From: Trichosphaerium sp. ATCC 40318
Lineage: Eukaryota > Discosea > Flabellinia > Trichosidae
DNA length: 64,000 nt
NCBI GenBank assembly: GCA_038496445.1
Contig: JALMLS010000497.1
Location: forward strand, 1-64,000
Direction of reading: 5' to 3'
Made by a program: the position numbers and the translations under genes. Shown one piece after another: positions 1 to 10,409 of the stretch; position 1 is the stretch's first letter, and each line of letters starts with the position of its first letter. The notes beneath the pieces are model-generated. The model saw only the letters and a program-made list of their open reading frames with translations. It did no database searches and had not been told where the DNA came from.

Positions 1-185
1 AACTGTATTGTGTACCACTATTTACAAACGTCACTTTGCACCGTAAACAACAAAAATTCCTTTTCATGAGAAATAGTGGACGAAAAATTCACTGAATAAC
101 GCAAGGCTAAAAACCGATAAATTTAACTTAACGCTCAAGATCAACATCACCTCCTCGTAATCAAATATACAAAGTTACGAACAGG

Positions 186-967
186 ATGAAACCAATACAA
201 GCAACAACGTTTACAACAACAACGACGTTATTTCCTGTCACAGACTTCAAACAACCTACACAAACAACAGAAACGCCAAGAAGAACATTAAAACCATCAA
301 GAAAGGAGCGACGTAGAATTCAAAGAAAAGAAATTGAAAACGCGATTTCTGATGCAAATGGAGCTCCTGTTTACATTCTATTGTCTCAGTTAAACGCAGT
401 TTGGCAGACACCTTCATCAAAAAACGTAAACGTAGCTACAAATCTTCATAGAATAATCTTTCACCTTTCTATTCAAAACGCCCAAGATATCGCAAAAAAA
501 GCAACAGAAGAAGTTATAACAATACATCCTGACTTTAAACGGGGCATGGGTCAAGGACAAGTTGGTACACAGTTTTGCGATTGCTATCTACGAGCAAGAC
601 CGATGAAATCTTCACGTGTGCAGTTGGTTGAGTTCGCTGAACACAAAGCACAGTTCCAGCAGCAAAAACCGTATATTCAAGTAAAGCCACAAAGAAGACA
701 GTCTGTCCTTACAACAAGCGCAGAAATGCTCTACGAAGGCGCACAGATATTGGTAAGTCTTCATAACAACAGTGAAGCGATGACATTTCAGGCCGGAGCT
801 AAGAGAAGACTAGAAGTCGCTGATGAATACAACAAAAAAAAAAACTCAAGTTGGCTCCATTTAGAGAGTTGATGGAAAGCCTATCTTTAGATAAACCAAT
901 ACATCAACGTCTATCATCATCGGAGACATGTAAAATAAGATTACCTGCTTTGAGGATGAGGCAGTGA
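186..967 (+). CDS. Unknown basic protein, frame broken at an A tract
   Basis: I do not recognise this protein. It opens at ATG 186 with a Thr-rich stretch, then a very basic segment (about residues 35-50, SRKERRRIQRKE), then a mixed region with no familiar motif. A good intron fits at 753-791 (GTAAGT...TTTCAG, 39 bases, a multiple of three, so the frame stays open with or without splicing). After an 11-base A run (834-844) the original frame ends at 872, but another frame stays open to a stop at 965-967 and encodes a sensible tail (begins LAPFRELMESL). One extra A in the run would join the two. So this is either a homopolymer sequencing error or a real break. The basic N-terminal half could bind nucleic acid, but that is a guess. 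Confidence 0.5.
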
Positions 968-1887
968 AAACATTTTTCGCTAAACAACAAATAATTTGTA
1001 CAAATTCTGTAAAAAAAAAGAAAAACTTGTAAAAACAAATCACCAATTAAAACAAAATCCGGCTTTCGCCACCTATCCTTCAAGAGTCAGTTATCTATAG
1101 AAATTAAAACTTTTTGATTGACTGAGATCACCTCACAGATTTTTATCATAAACTCAGTGAGCTGTTTTCGCCTAACATTTAACACAGATGGAAACTCTTT
1201 CACCTAAAGCAGTCCTGTAAGATTTCACGTAACACATTGTAAGAAGTAATATCTTTCAATGAAGGTTTTGTCTTTGTTAAAGTTGAGGTATGAAAGGCCA
1301 TAGTACAGTCAGCAATTGTTTGGCACTTTTTTATCCTCATCTGTCCGATTTTTTTGAGTTAGCCTAAATCTTTGATGGCTTTTATATGCATCAAGATGCC
1401 CTCATCTGTAATATTATTCAAGAGCATTTGTATGAGCTCCCGAATGCGCTTTAATATGTTCTTGTACTGAAGTAAACTTGGTAGTACGTTAACGACAGTT
1501 CCAATTTTTGTACTAGACAATCAACAACTGTCCTAATTTTAACTATGTTTGTCAAAGAGCACTATCGCGTTTTTTAATAGTTCTTGTGTCTACTGTGAAA
1601 AGATAAAACCATCGTACCGGCAATGTCATGAATGATAGAAACAGCGGTTGACACAACGTTCGAGCTGTTGTTTGTAGGAACTAGTTTCTGTAGCGTATGT
1701 ACCCATGATATGCAACACTAGTTATTGTTTTAACAAGTTAAAATGTGCTGTTTATTGCTTGTCGGTTGCGGTGGACTGTTTTTGAACAATAGCTTTTGCC
1801 ATGTAAAAGCTGGTCCAAACTTGAAAAAAATAACTATTTGCTGTTATCGTTGACTTAACCCGGTTTGTAAAAGTACTTCATTACGTA
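968..1887. other. Noncoding stretch
   Basis: AT-rich DNA between genes. I see no convincing exon, RNA gene or repeat here. It should hold the 3' end of the gene to the left and the promoter of the acyltransferase-like gene at 1888. Confidence 0.4.
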
Positions 1888-3817
1888 ATGGCTGAATTGA
1901 AGTATTATGTTGACGATAAACAAGAAAAAGGGAATAACGTTACATCTCATTTTATGGAAAAGAAGAAAGAAATATTACAAACCAAAGAAGCTAATAAGTT
2001 GTACGTACTTTGATAAAGAATAAAATAGCGACGCTCTAGGTTTTATTTCTTAGCCTTTTTTGAACCTTTTTCTTCTTCTTTGGTTCACATAGTAAGTCAC
2101 ACTCATTTTAGGCAGCGTAATAAGGTTAAACTATCAGTAATAGATAGATGTGTACCTTCTATGCATATTATGGCCACGTTTATTTTCAAACAAAAGATAA
2201 AGACTGATAAACTTAAAAAATCGCTTCTTAAGGTTCTAGCGTACTACCCTGTTCTTTCTGGGAGGTTTTTATTATCACCTGACGGTATGGCAAAGAAATA
2301 AAAAACAAAACCCAAACTTTCTTTTTTGAGTAAGAGAGTTCATCACGTGGTAATTTATTATATAATATAGGCTCTCTTGATGTATTATGTAACGGTAAAG
2401 GAGTTATTTTTGTAGAATCAACAAATACACAGCTAGATTTAGCAGGATTAAATTTGGAAAGTAATGACACTACCAAGAAGTTACCTAATTGCGAAGCACG
2501 TGATACAAAAGTCTTTTTTTCTCCTGATAATCTTTTTTTCGTTTCTTGAATGTAATTTTTCTTCCTAGTACTTCACTACAGCTATGAACGTTGTGATAGA
2601 TCCAACTGATTTTGAAAACCACGAACTCGCTGGTTTTAAGATTACTCAGTGCAAAGACTTTACGATTATTGGTGTTAGCTTCCAAAGACTTATTGCTGAT
2701 GCAAGTAGTCTTATTTATTTTATTACTCATTGGTCTTATATGACAAGAGGCAAAAAGTTCAAGCTACCTAACCACAACAGACTTAGTGTTGAACACATTG
2801 CTGACAGTACGACACTGGCTTTTTTTTGGTTGATAAATTCTAATTGAGAAAAAAAAGGAAATCGAAAGGATCCAGCTCGTGCAGGTGTATATTGTTTAAC
2901 CCCAAAAGAGCTTTTTTTATGTGGCAGAATGTTCTGGGAAAGCTTACCTCACGCTATTGAAACATTTGAGTTCACAAAAGAAGTACAACAACAGCGTTAT
3001 GTAATTTTATCTTGCTAAATTGTTTAGGAGCTAGCAAACATGAAACAAAGCTGCACAACCGATGACATGTGGATATCTACAAATGATGCATTAACAGCAC
3101 TGCTTTCTAAGATACTCACACAAGTACGGAAAGTAGACGTTAACGAAACAGTAAACATTGGTGTAGCTAAAAACATAAGGTACTTTTAATTCCTGCACAT
3201 CTAATAGTCACTTACATATTGAAATTAGGCGGTTGTGTGAGCCACCTTTAGAACAAAATCTTTTCAGCTGCGCTGCTCTTAATGTTTCAATTGAATATAA
3301 AGTTAAAGACTTGATAGAAAAACCTATTGTTGAGGTACAAACACGTGACCCTTGTCAATACAAGAAACCAAACCTGCTTTTTAACATCTCCGCAGATTGC
3401 CACATCGATACGTCAGTCCATTATAGATTTCGATTCAGATACACTACAACAGCATGTACACATGATTAAAAGTTTTGGGTCTAAAATGTTATCACCAAAC
3501 CCTCAGATTCAAATTCTTGGTGATCCGATAGGAGGTGATTTATTTTTTTCAAGTTGGACAAAAGCTCCTTTGTATGATATAGACTTTGGCGCAGGAAAGC
3601 CATTATGGTGTGGTCCCCCTATACCCGAAGAAGGCATTCCAGGATTTGTTGGCTCATTTCCATCTCCATCAGGTGAGTCTACGACTTTTTTTAGTAAATT
3701 GTGATGAAGCTGATCTTTTTTACAGGTGGTGCCTATGTTACGATTCATTTAAGAATGCGTGCAATGGAAACACTGTTAACAAAAAAATGGTTAAGTGAGC
3801 TTCATCAATATGCTTAA
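1888..3817 (+). CDS. BAHD-type acyltransferase-like protein, catalytic His replaced
   Basis: Family: BAHD (transferase, PF02458), which moves acyl groups from CoA to alcohols or amines. Exon 1 (1888-2000) is followed by introns at 2001-2111, 2285-2370, about 3179-3228, about 3335-3393 and 3673-3725; others in the 2500-3010 stretch are less certain. Visible landmarks in order: a LSVIDR..P start, LKKSLLKVLAYYPVLSGR, CNGKGVIFVES, GVSFQRLIADASSL where HXXXD belongs, ISTNDALTALL, and DFGAGKP where the family has DFGWG, near the C-terminus. In the HXXXD motif the catalytic His is Arg (RLIAD). The middle (about 2830-3010) is hard to splice cleanly. It could be an active enzyme with altered chemistry, a non-catalytic relative, or a decaying gene. 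Confidence 0.75.
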
Positions 3818-4672
3818 TCACATGGATTGGGCAGTACACCGAATATTAGTTGTATATACATGTCAACACCATTACAATAACAAGCATTGGGCCCATCAGC
3901 CCGTAGTAGCGGAGCACAAACATTTCTTTTTGGCTACAGTTAATGTAGAAATCCCTTTTATGTATGTCAGATGGTAGTAAACGAGTTCGTTGGTTGCCTT
4001 TTACAAAGACATTTAATTATATGCTACAATGGTCATGTGCGCATGCGTGGTTTCAATCTACAGTTACAAGCAGTTCTTGCAAATAGCTAAACAGCTAGAA
4101 AACAGAACCACGGAACATGGTAAACGCGAATTGACGTGAGATTACTTAATTGATTTGACAACGAACAGTTGTGCTAGTTTAAATTAGTTGGGTGAACTAC
4201 AACACTTTTAATATTGCCGTAATCAAGCTTACCAACCCTTACTCCTAATGAAGTAGCTGAGAGTCCCTCAGTCTGAAATCAAGCACAGAGAATCGAAAGC
4301 AGTAGAAGTGGTAACATCTAAAGGTACTTATTAATACCCATTAGGCAAGACACTATCATATGAGCCATTCGAATGTTAAGTATGGACGTGTACCTATCCA
4401 CGCACTGATATGGCTCATGCTCTACAGAATTTCTCAGTCGCTATATTCACGGAATGATAGGTGTACAAAAATAGATTCAAGGCTCGGGTTACCCATAATA
4501 TTTCTGGGTCGGTTAACCCGAGACCCAATACATGACCCAATCCAATATTTTGCCATCAAAATTGTAGCAAGCTCCAAATTCACGTGGTTTACTCAAGATC
4601 CCTTGGTTTTAAGGTATGCAACAATTAAAGCGCGAGCTTATGGACAGGGTTGTTTCCACCGGAGAGAGAACA
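3818..4672. other. Noncoding stretch with one strong hairpin
   Basis: No convincing gene. An open frame at 4360-4710 has no recognisable protein features and overlaps a strong inverted repeat at 4483-4522, so I treat it as chance. The right end leads into the MORN gene starting at 4673. Confidence 0.4.
4483..4522. repeat. Two-part inverted repeat (hairpin)
   Basis: CTCGGGTTA at 4483-4491 is matched exactly by TAACCCGAG at 4514-4522. Inside it, ACCCA (4491-4495) pairs with TGGGT (4505-4509). The result is a long, GC-rich stem in AT-rich DNA. Two further GACCCAAT-like words follow at once (about 4522-4543). No gene function is assigned. Confidence 0.7.
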
Positions 4673-5787
4673 ATGGCAACAAAGGTAAAACCTTACATTT
4701 GGCATTGTAACCAATACAATTTATACCAACGAGCAAGAATCGACTCTGTGTCGCTTGTTACAGCTTCCCTTTGAGCTACAACTTTATGTCATAGATTTTG
4801 GCGTTGATATGTACATGTTGTGGCCTCTGTTATCTAAACAAGCAGCTACGAGCACTCGTTTCAATAAGAATATAGAAAAACACGGCGAGTACAAAATGTG
4901 GTATCTTAATGGACACTTGCGGAAGACATGTATGTATAAGAATGGTATAAAAGCAGGCGAATATAGAGAGTACCAGCATAGAGTTTTGAAAGAAAGGTGC
5001 CTGTATAAAGATGGGAAAAAAGAAGGAAAGTATTCGATTTGGCAGAGAGGAAAGTTACAAGAAGAAGTGTACTACAAAAATGATTTGTGAAGGCATGGCA
5101 TAAAAATGGTCAATTAAAGGAGGGTTGTTATTATGTCAAAGGTAAACGAGAAGGAAGCTACAAGGAGTGGCACGAAGATGGTCAATTGAGAATAAAGGCA
5201 TTTTATTCTGAAGGCATGCTTGATGGAGCGTACAAGGAGTGGCAAAAAGATGGTCAATTGCGAACAAAGGCATTTTATTCTAACGGCAAGCTTGGTGGAG
5301 TGTACAAGGAGTATTTTAATGGTACTTTGGTGCATCACCGTAACTACTTAAAAGGTGTCTTCGATGGAGAATATAGATCTTGGTTTAGTAATGGACAATT
5401 GTCCAAGAAATGGTCGTTTAAGAATGGATTGAAAGATGGACAGCAAGAATTTTGGAATAAGTCAGGTGTATTGGTAAAGAAATGTTATTATGTAAATGAT
5501 AGATTACATGGAGAATTGAGGCAGTGGCGAGATAATGGACAGATTCATAAAAGTTACTTTTATAAGCACGGTAAAAAGGAAGGAGAGTCTAAGGAGTGGT
5601 TTGATAATGGTCAATTAGAAAAGGAATGCACTACAAGAATGATTTCAAAGAAGGAGAGGAACTTTGTTGGAAGACAAGTGGTGAATTTAGTGTGCGATAC
5701 TTCTATAGAAGGGGCCGCAGACAAAGGTTTGGAGGGTCAAGAACTAAATGGTTGTTAAGTAAAGTGTTTGGGAACCCAAGCTTATGA
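4673..5787 (+). pseudogene. F-box-headed MORN/YwqK-repeat gene, broken by two frame shifts
   Basis: Exon 1 is the short piece 4673-4684 (codes MATK), then a likely intron 4685-4763 (GTAAAA...TTACAG), then an F-box-like head (LPFELQLYVIDF...WPLLSKQ) and about a dozen repeats of the YxNGxxxGxYKxWxxNGQL type (MORN variant, COG2849/YwqK-like). Such repeats form extended beta sheets. The reading frame shifts near 5083-5090, where part of a repeat spacer is missing after KND, and again near 5625, where one T seems lost in a Cys-Tyr-Tyr stretch. After the second shift the tail stays open to 5787. Because both shifts fall inside repeats that align well with the other copies in this window, I read this as a recently broken gene, although assembly errors could do the same. 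Confidence 0.75.
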
Positions 5788-6189
5788 GATTGTACTGAAA
5801 AATAGCCAATAAACCATAGTGTAGTTTCTTAATATTCACAATATTTCACACTAACCAATACCGTTCAAATAAGGAACTGTAATGGCAAAGTATTAGCACT
5901 TTGAAATACCTTGAATGTTCGTCCATCACACAGGATGGCCTTAAAAATATTTTTGATGAAGCTATACATGCTGTTGTAGCTCCCATAAACAAAACACAAA
6001 AATGTGAGTGATAGAACAAATAACAAAACTCTGGTCCTTCTTCCTTGTGTTGCTCACCTTAACTTGGGCGAGCCAAATAGGCGTTTTGCGAGTAGAATTC
6101 TTTGACATCCTAAAGTACTTATCTGGTTCAGCAAAATGTGAAACAAAGTTGACTTAACCATACTTAGCTAAAACTCTATTTTTGCAGTT
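5788..6189. other. Noncoding stretch
   Basis: No gene seen. A T-rich tract ending in TTTTTGCAG just before ATG 6190 looks like a 3' splice site, so the F-box/SPRY gene may have an upstream leader exon here. Confidence 0.35.
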
Positions 6190-7247
6190 ATGGACGAATA
6201 TTTCCCCCTTGAGTTAGTTTATCATGTATTTACATTTCTAGACGCACCATCCCTTGCGCTTGCTACGTGTGTGAACAATCAATGGTGCCAGTTGGCCAAT
6301 TCAAACAATATTTGGCGTATTATTACGGAGAATCATCAATTTGAAAGCAAGAACGACGTAGAAGGTATAACTTTCGATAATTGGAAGATTGGTTATAAAA
6401 TACTTTCAGAGCAATGGACAATGCCGTAAGCTATCTATTTACGCGTTTATTTGACGTACACTAGCGAAGGAAGGACTCCTGAGATGCCCTTTTGGAATCA
6501 AAGCGTAACGTGGCCAAAACACCTCGTTTGTAACTATGGATCATCCCTATCACTTCGTACAACTTATTTATAACCTTATGAGCTGCCTGTAGACTAATTA
6601 GAGCTTGTAGGTAGCTTCCCTGTGTCAGAGGGCGTGTGGTTGTTTGAAATGACAGTGAAAAGTCGCACTTTTGACATGGCTATTGGCTTTGGTACAGCTG
6701 ATATGAGGATGACTCGTGACGTGGAATATGTAAAAGGTGCAAGTCGGAATGTTTATAAACTGGAAATCACGTGTTGTATACAGCTCATTATGAATGTTAA
6801 CGCACATGCTAATGAAACTAAATTTGACATTGTGAATATTGTTTTGCTAACATTTTTAAAGGGTTCGCTGGTTATTATCATGGAGGTTCATCATTGAATC
6901 TTATTTGTGATTCGAACAGAGAGGAAATGCCTTACAAAATCAATGAAAAGAATTATGCTACAACGTATCAAGCAAACCAGAAAGTTGGTGTTTTATTGGA
7001 TATGGACAAGAAAGAGATTAGTATTGTTTCAGAGGGAGAAAAAACTAGTATATCTTGTAGTATTGAATGTCTTGGTACACCATTATATCCTACTATATGG
7101 GGTGCTAGTATAAATGATAGTGTCATTGCATATTTTCCTAGACGAGTTGAAAAATTACCAACAGAGGATGGAACTCGTAAAGAAAGTAAAAAAGTTGTTG
7201 ATCCTGAGCCAGATAATATTGTAATTGTTGATGTTTGTAGCGTTTGA
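6190..7247 (+). CDS. F-box protein with SPRY-like domain
   Basis: The N-terminal 45 residues match the F-box pattern (FPLELVYHVFTFLDAPSLAL, then a Cys and a Trp and NNIWRII), which binds Skp1 in SCF ubiquitin ligases. After an intron that starts near 6427 and ends near 6630, the protein continues with a SPRY/B30.2-like region: GVWLFEMTV, MAIGFGTAD, then after an intron (about 6737-6859) GFAGYYHGGSS, KVGVLLDMDKKEIS, and LYPTIWG. The order strand-GFG-YHG-VGVLLD matches SPRY domains, which pick protein substrates. The second intron contains a CACGTG. The tail (about 25 residues) is charged and probably disordered. I infer a substrate adaptor of an SCF-type ligase. The exact first intron ends are uncertain. 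Confidence 0.7.
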
Positions 7248-8102
7248 ATGTAAGGTTTAGAAGACGTAAAATCAAATCAACACGTAATCCAATTGTTTAT
7301 TAAGGTGTTTGAAAGTCTAAGACATGATCAAGTAAAGTACTCAGAGCGTCACAATGACTTTAGTAGACAACACAATAAATTTAGAAAAGTTAATTGACTA
7401 TACTTGTATCATTATAACATACTATGGCATAACATCCATTTCTTGTTGCTTGTTTTCGAAAGAAATAGTAGCTATTGTTCTCTTTCTTGAAACACCTGTA
7501 TGTGATCTTGTATTAGATGAGCGCTCCTAAGGTAAACAATTAGCCATTTGTCGACCCTGCCGTAACAGCCTTTTGATTGAATTAAATACGAATAACTGCA
7601 CACTCAAAGAAAAGCTTGAAATCGACAATTTTACTGAAATGAGATGGATAACACCTCTAGTACTTTCAAGTTGTTCGCGAAAGTTGTCTTACGAAATTTA
7701 CATGACATGCAACGAAGTTTGTTCATATTACTACAATACATTAGGGCAGAATATGTTTTTACAACAGAGGCAATTGATCACCTTAAAAAGCTCAAAGTAA
7801 AATGGATCAACATAAAAGATTGCGCATAGAAAAAAATGCAAAAATGGTTTGAGTTTTCCCTTAGTTTTCTCAGCCAGTTAAAGTCGGTCCAAAAACTTAA
7901 ACCGGCTAACCAGCTAAGAAAAAGCTAGCGGCTATAGCCGTTTAGCGACCACCTCTAATTTCGCACTGTCCTATGAAATGTGTACATGCATTCTTTAAAC
8001 TGCTGATGACTGAAAGGTGCCACAAACTTGTTTATACCTTACTTATTGTCATTACTTATTTAGATATGACCCAACACAACAATAATTTCTAAAGATGTTT
8101 AC
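7248..8102. other. Noncoding stretch with a dispersed repeat
   Basis: Open frames at 7573-7829 have no recognisable features. A repeat shared with 23610-23690 lies at 7835-7960. Otherwise nothing is seen. Confidence 0.4.
7835..7960 (-). repeat. Dispersed repeat, copy 1
   Basis: Read on the minus strand it begins AGAGGTGGTCGCTAAACGGC and ends AAAACTCAAACC. The plus strand at 23610-23690 carries the same order of words (AGAGGTGGTC, ATAGCCG, TTAGCCG, TTTAAGTT, AAAACTCAAAC). The copies are degenerate and in opposite orientations, as expected for an old non-autonomous transposon family. Confidence 0.55.
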
Positions 8103-8576
8103 CTAGTGTAATTCTATGCTCACAATTGTGCCATCAACGTAATTGCCCTCTGCTGTCAATCGACCAGTACACGACCAACATTTATAATCACCTTCCTTCT
8201 TGCCTTTTACTAAGTAGTACTGCAAATACAACTGTCCACTAGGATGCCAGTGTTTGAACTCTCCTTCAAGTTCATCATTTCTGTACTGACATTGTTGCTG
8301 CAATTGGCCACTGGGAAACCATGCCATGTACTCTCCTTCTCTTTTGTCGTTGATGTAATTAATCTTCTGAAGCAATGTTCCATTTGAGTAATACTCTTTG
8401 TACATTCCATGGCGTTTTCCATGTATCCAATAATCTTCACGTGACACAATGTTATTCTTCTTCGAATATTTAACCCACTTTCCATGTTTTTCAAGTTCAT
8501 CATTAAATCTAGTTGTCTTTGCAGTGTGTTTTGATAACAACGGCCACTTTATGTATGAATCTCTGTCTATCTCCAT
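8103..8576 (-). CDS. F-box-headed MORN/YwqK-repeat protein, 5' end uncertain
   Basis: Five to six MORN-variant repeats follow a truncated head that reads YIKWPLLSKHTAKTTRF, the same head as in the other MORN genes here. The first ATG (8576) sits inside the conserved head: the frame upstream is open and encodes LPIELQLVI, exactly the conserved F-box-like start, up to an in-frame stop near 8660, with no ATG. The true start is therefore probably on an upstream exon, as seen for the copy at 4673, or the copy has lost its start. The repeats act as a protein-binding sheet in this family; the function is otherwise unknown. The gene is shorter (157 residues from the ATG) than the copy at 24172 (319). 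Confidence 0.65.
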   Translation of the reverse strand: MEIDRDSYIKWPLLSKHTAKTTRFNDELEKHGKWVKYSKKNNIVSREDYWIHGKRHGMYKEYYSNGTLLQKINYINDKREGEYMAWFPSGQLQQQCQYRNDELEGEFKHWHPSGQLYLQYYLVKGKKEGDYKCWSCTGRLTAEGNYVDGTIVSIELH

Positions 8577-8914
8577 AATTACAAGCTGTAACTCAATTGG
8601 TAGGTTTAACAGGTAGCATACATCAGGTTTCGAAGTATTTATCTACTTTTGATTAAACAGACGCTAAATAGCTTTAGAAACAGGCACCATGCGTTTGTTT
8701 ATGCTCATCTGGTGTCACGATAATTGTAACGTCATGTGCTTGGATCTACTAAAACAACTTAACTAGTACCTCTCATTTTTCTCGTAATATCTGGAGGCGC
8801 TTGGGTTTAGGTAAACAGGCGAAAGGAAGTAACAGCATATTTTTTATGTGCAATATTGTTTATTGAATAATTTTACAATAAACACGTGATGTTTTTAGGC
8901 TGCGAATATTGATC
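8577..8914. other. Noncoding stretch
   Basis: Lies between two minus-strand genes. The part next to 8576 holds the conserved head codons of the MORN gene (to about 8610). An AATAAACACGTG word at 8877-8888 lies just beyond the stop of the next gene and could include its poly(A) signal region on the other strand. Nothing else is seen. Confidence 0.35.
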
Positions 8915-9367
8915 TCATTCCAACTTAGGTTGAAGCTTTGCAAACTCTGCGGACCACATTGCTCTCTTCATAGCGCTTTCAAAAGCGCCTTTACCTTCAT
9001 GGCAGTATTTGGCGCATTTTTTGGCAACTTCGTATTGATTGTCTTTCCATGCCGCTCTTACAATAGCTACAGACAAAACAATAAGCATGGGAATAAAAAA
9101 AGAAACAGGTAAACAAAATAACTTGATCCTTCAATCCACAAACTCAGGACCCTTTTCTACACCAAAAAACTATTACAAATTGTTTCCTACAAACGTACTA
9201 TCGCATTGTTTGGCTGAAAGGCTAACTTTTTGTTGTGCGAGAGCTTGCTTGGCAAAGTCCTTTTGTTGTGCTTTCCAAGCCTTCTTAAAGTGGGTAAGTA
9301 TGGCTTTAAGGTCAGCAGCGCTTGCTTTCCTCATGCCAGATTCTATTTTCTTTCCTACGCGTGTCAT
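8915..9367 (-). CDS. Small helical protein of unknown function
   Basis: Two exons fit well: 9367-9199 and 9066-8915, joined across an intron 9067-9198 with GTACGT and TCTGTAG ends. The product is about 106 residues, strongly helical and basic, rich in Ala, Lys and Gln, with four Cys residues, including a C-x3-C pair (KKCAKYC) in exon 2. There is no signal peptide or membrane segment. Exon 1 carries KKIESGMRKASAADLKAILTHF. I do not recognise the family. The clean junction and even codon quality across both exons make it a likely real gene. It could be a small structural or mitochondrial protein; I cannot decide. Confidence 0.6.
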
Positions 9368-10409
9368 ATTGCTTGAGTTGTTTTATGGTGGTTGTTTGTA
9401 AATTATGATTGTACAGCAAGAATTTACTAGACTTTTTTTAGACTTTACAGTAAAACACTTACCGTAAAGTATATTCGCTCTTCTTCCTGTTACAGCTATT
9501 TGTTGTTTGGACCGCATGGCCCTGGCCTGTAATATGTGTTTTTAAAAAAAATTCTGTATTGCGAAAATTGGTATCACAAAAATGTGCCATGCTAAATGCA
9601 TCACATGTGTAAGGATATCCATAGCAATACCTGATACATTGAATTGATTGTTTGTTAATGTAGGGAAAAAAAATATCTATGTAAGTACTTTTGGCGCAAA
9701 CGCTATTGACATGTGTATTGTTACAATTGATCACAGTGGTATTACTATATCATATACCCTGTTTTAAACAAGAAAAGTGTAGAACATCGTGTATAACATC
9801 AGTGTAGATTAGTAAACTGATGTCTTTCAACAAAACTCATTCAACAAACTCCCATATATGAGCCACTCTATTGTGAAGTTAGTTTTCAATAACAACCTGC
9901 GAAGCTATTAAACACAACCATTTAAACCTTCTCAAAGAGACAAATACAAAAATGATAACATGCGCAATGAGGATGACTTTGCTAAAAAAACACTTAAAAA
10001 AGTAAAATATTAAACTCTTTTTTACAGTTGTTGTAGACTACATCACTGTATGTGAATACATAATACATGAACGTAGGTATTCACAATATGTATGGCTACT
10101 ATGCACTCAAGCGTCAAACATTAAAAACGATTTTCAAGAGTGTAAATAATTTTGTTTTAAAAGTGGAGTGCTTACATAATATAGCTCTACTTCATGTGAG
10201 CATAAAAGTAGAAATTCATGTGCGTGCTACAAATCGGGAGTGGCCTTTTAAGAGTACGCTTAACGTTACAATAAAATACCATTACAGGTCAATTTCAATG
10301 CAAACTTGTAAGCTTGATCACTCAAATGTAAAATCAAGCAAGATATAAAACAAGCTTGTAAAAGGTACACTGGTTTTAATTGTTTTCCTCCCTTATTATT
10401 ACGTACAAA
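9368..10409. other. Noncoding stretch
   Basis: Open frames at 9459-9734 (minus, Cys-rich, no ATG start) and 10067-10348 (plus) have no recognisable features and no clear splice partners. I see no repeat or RNA gene. Confidence 0.35.

Noticed and set aside
4360-4710. 116-codon open frame upstream of the first MORN gene
   Set aside because: It contains the hairpin and overlaps the better-supported first exon and intron of the MORN gene.
9459-9734. Cys-rich minus-strand open frame
   Set aside because: Begins with a non-ATG codon and has no signal peptide or clear exon partner; could be part of a gene but not supportable.
10067-10348. 93-codon plus-strand open frame
   Set aside because: No motif, no neighbours, AT-driven composition.
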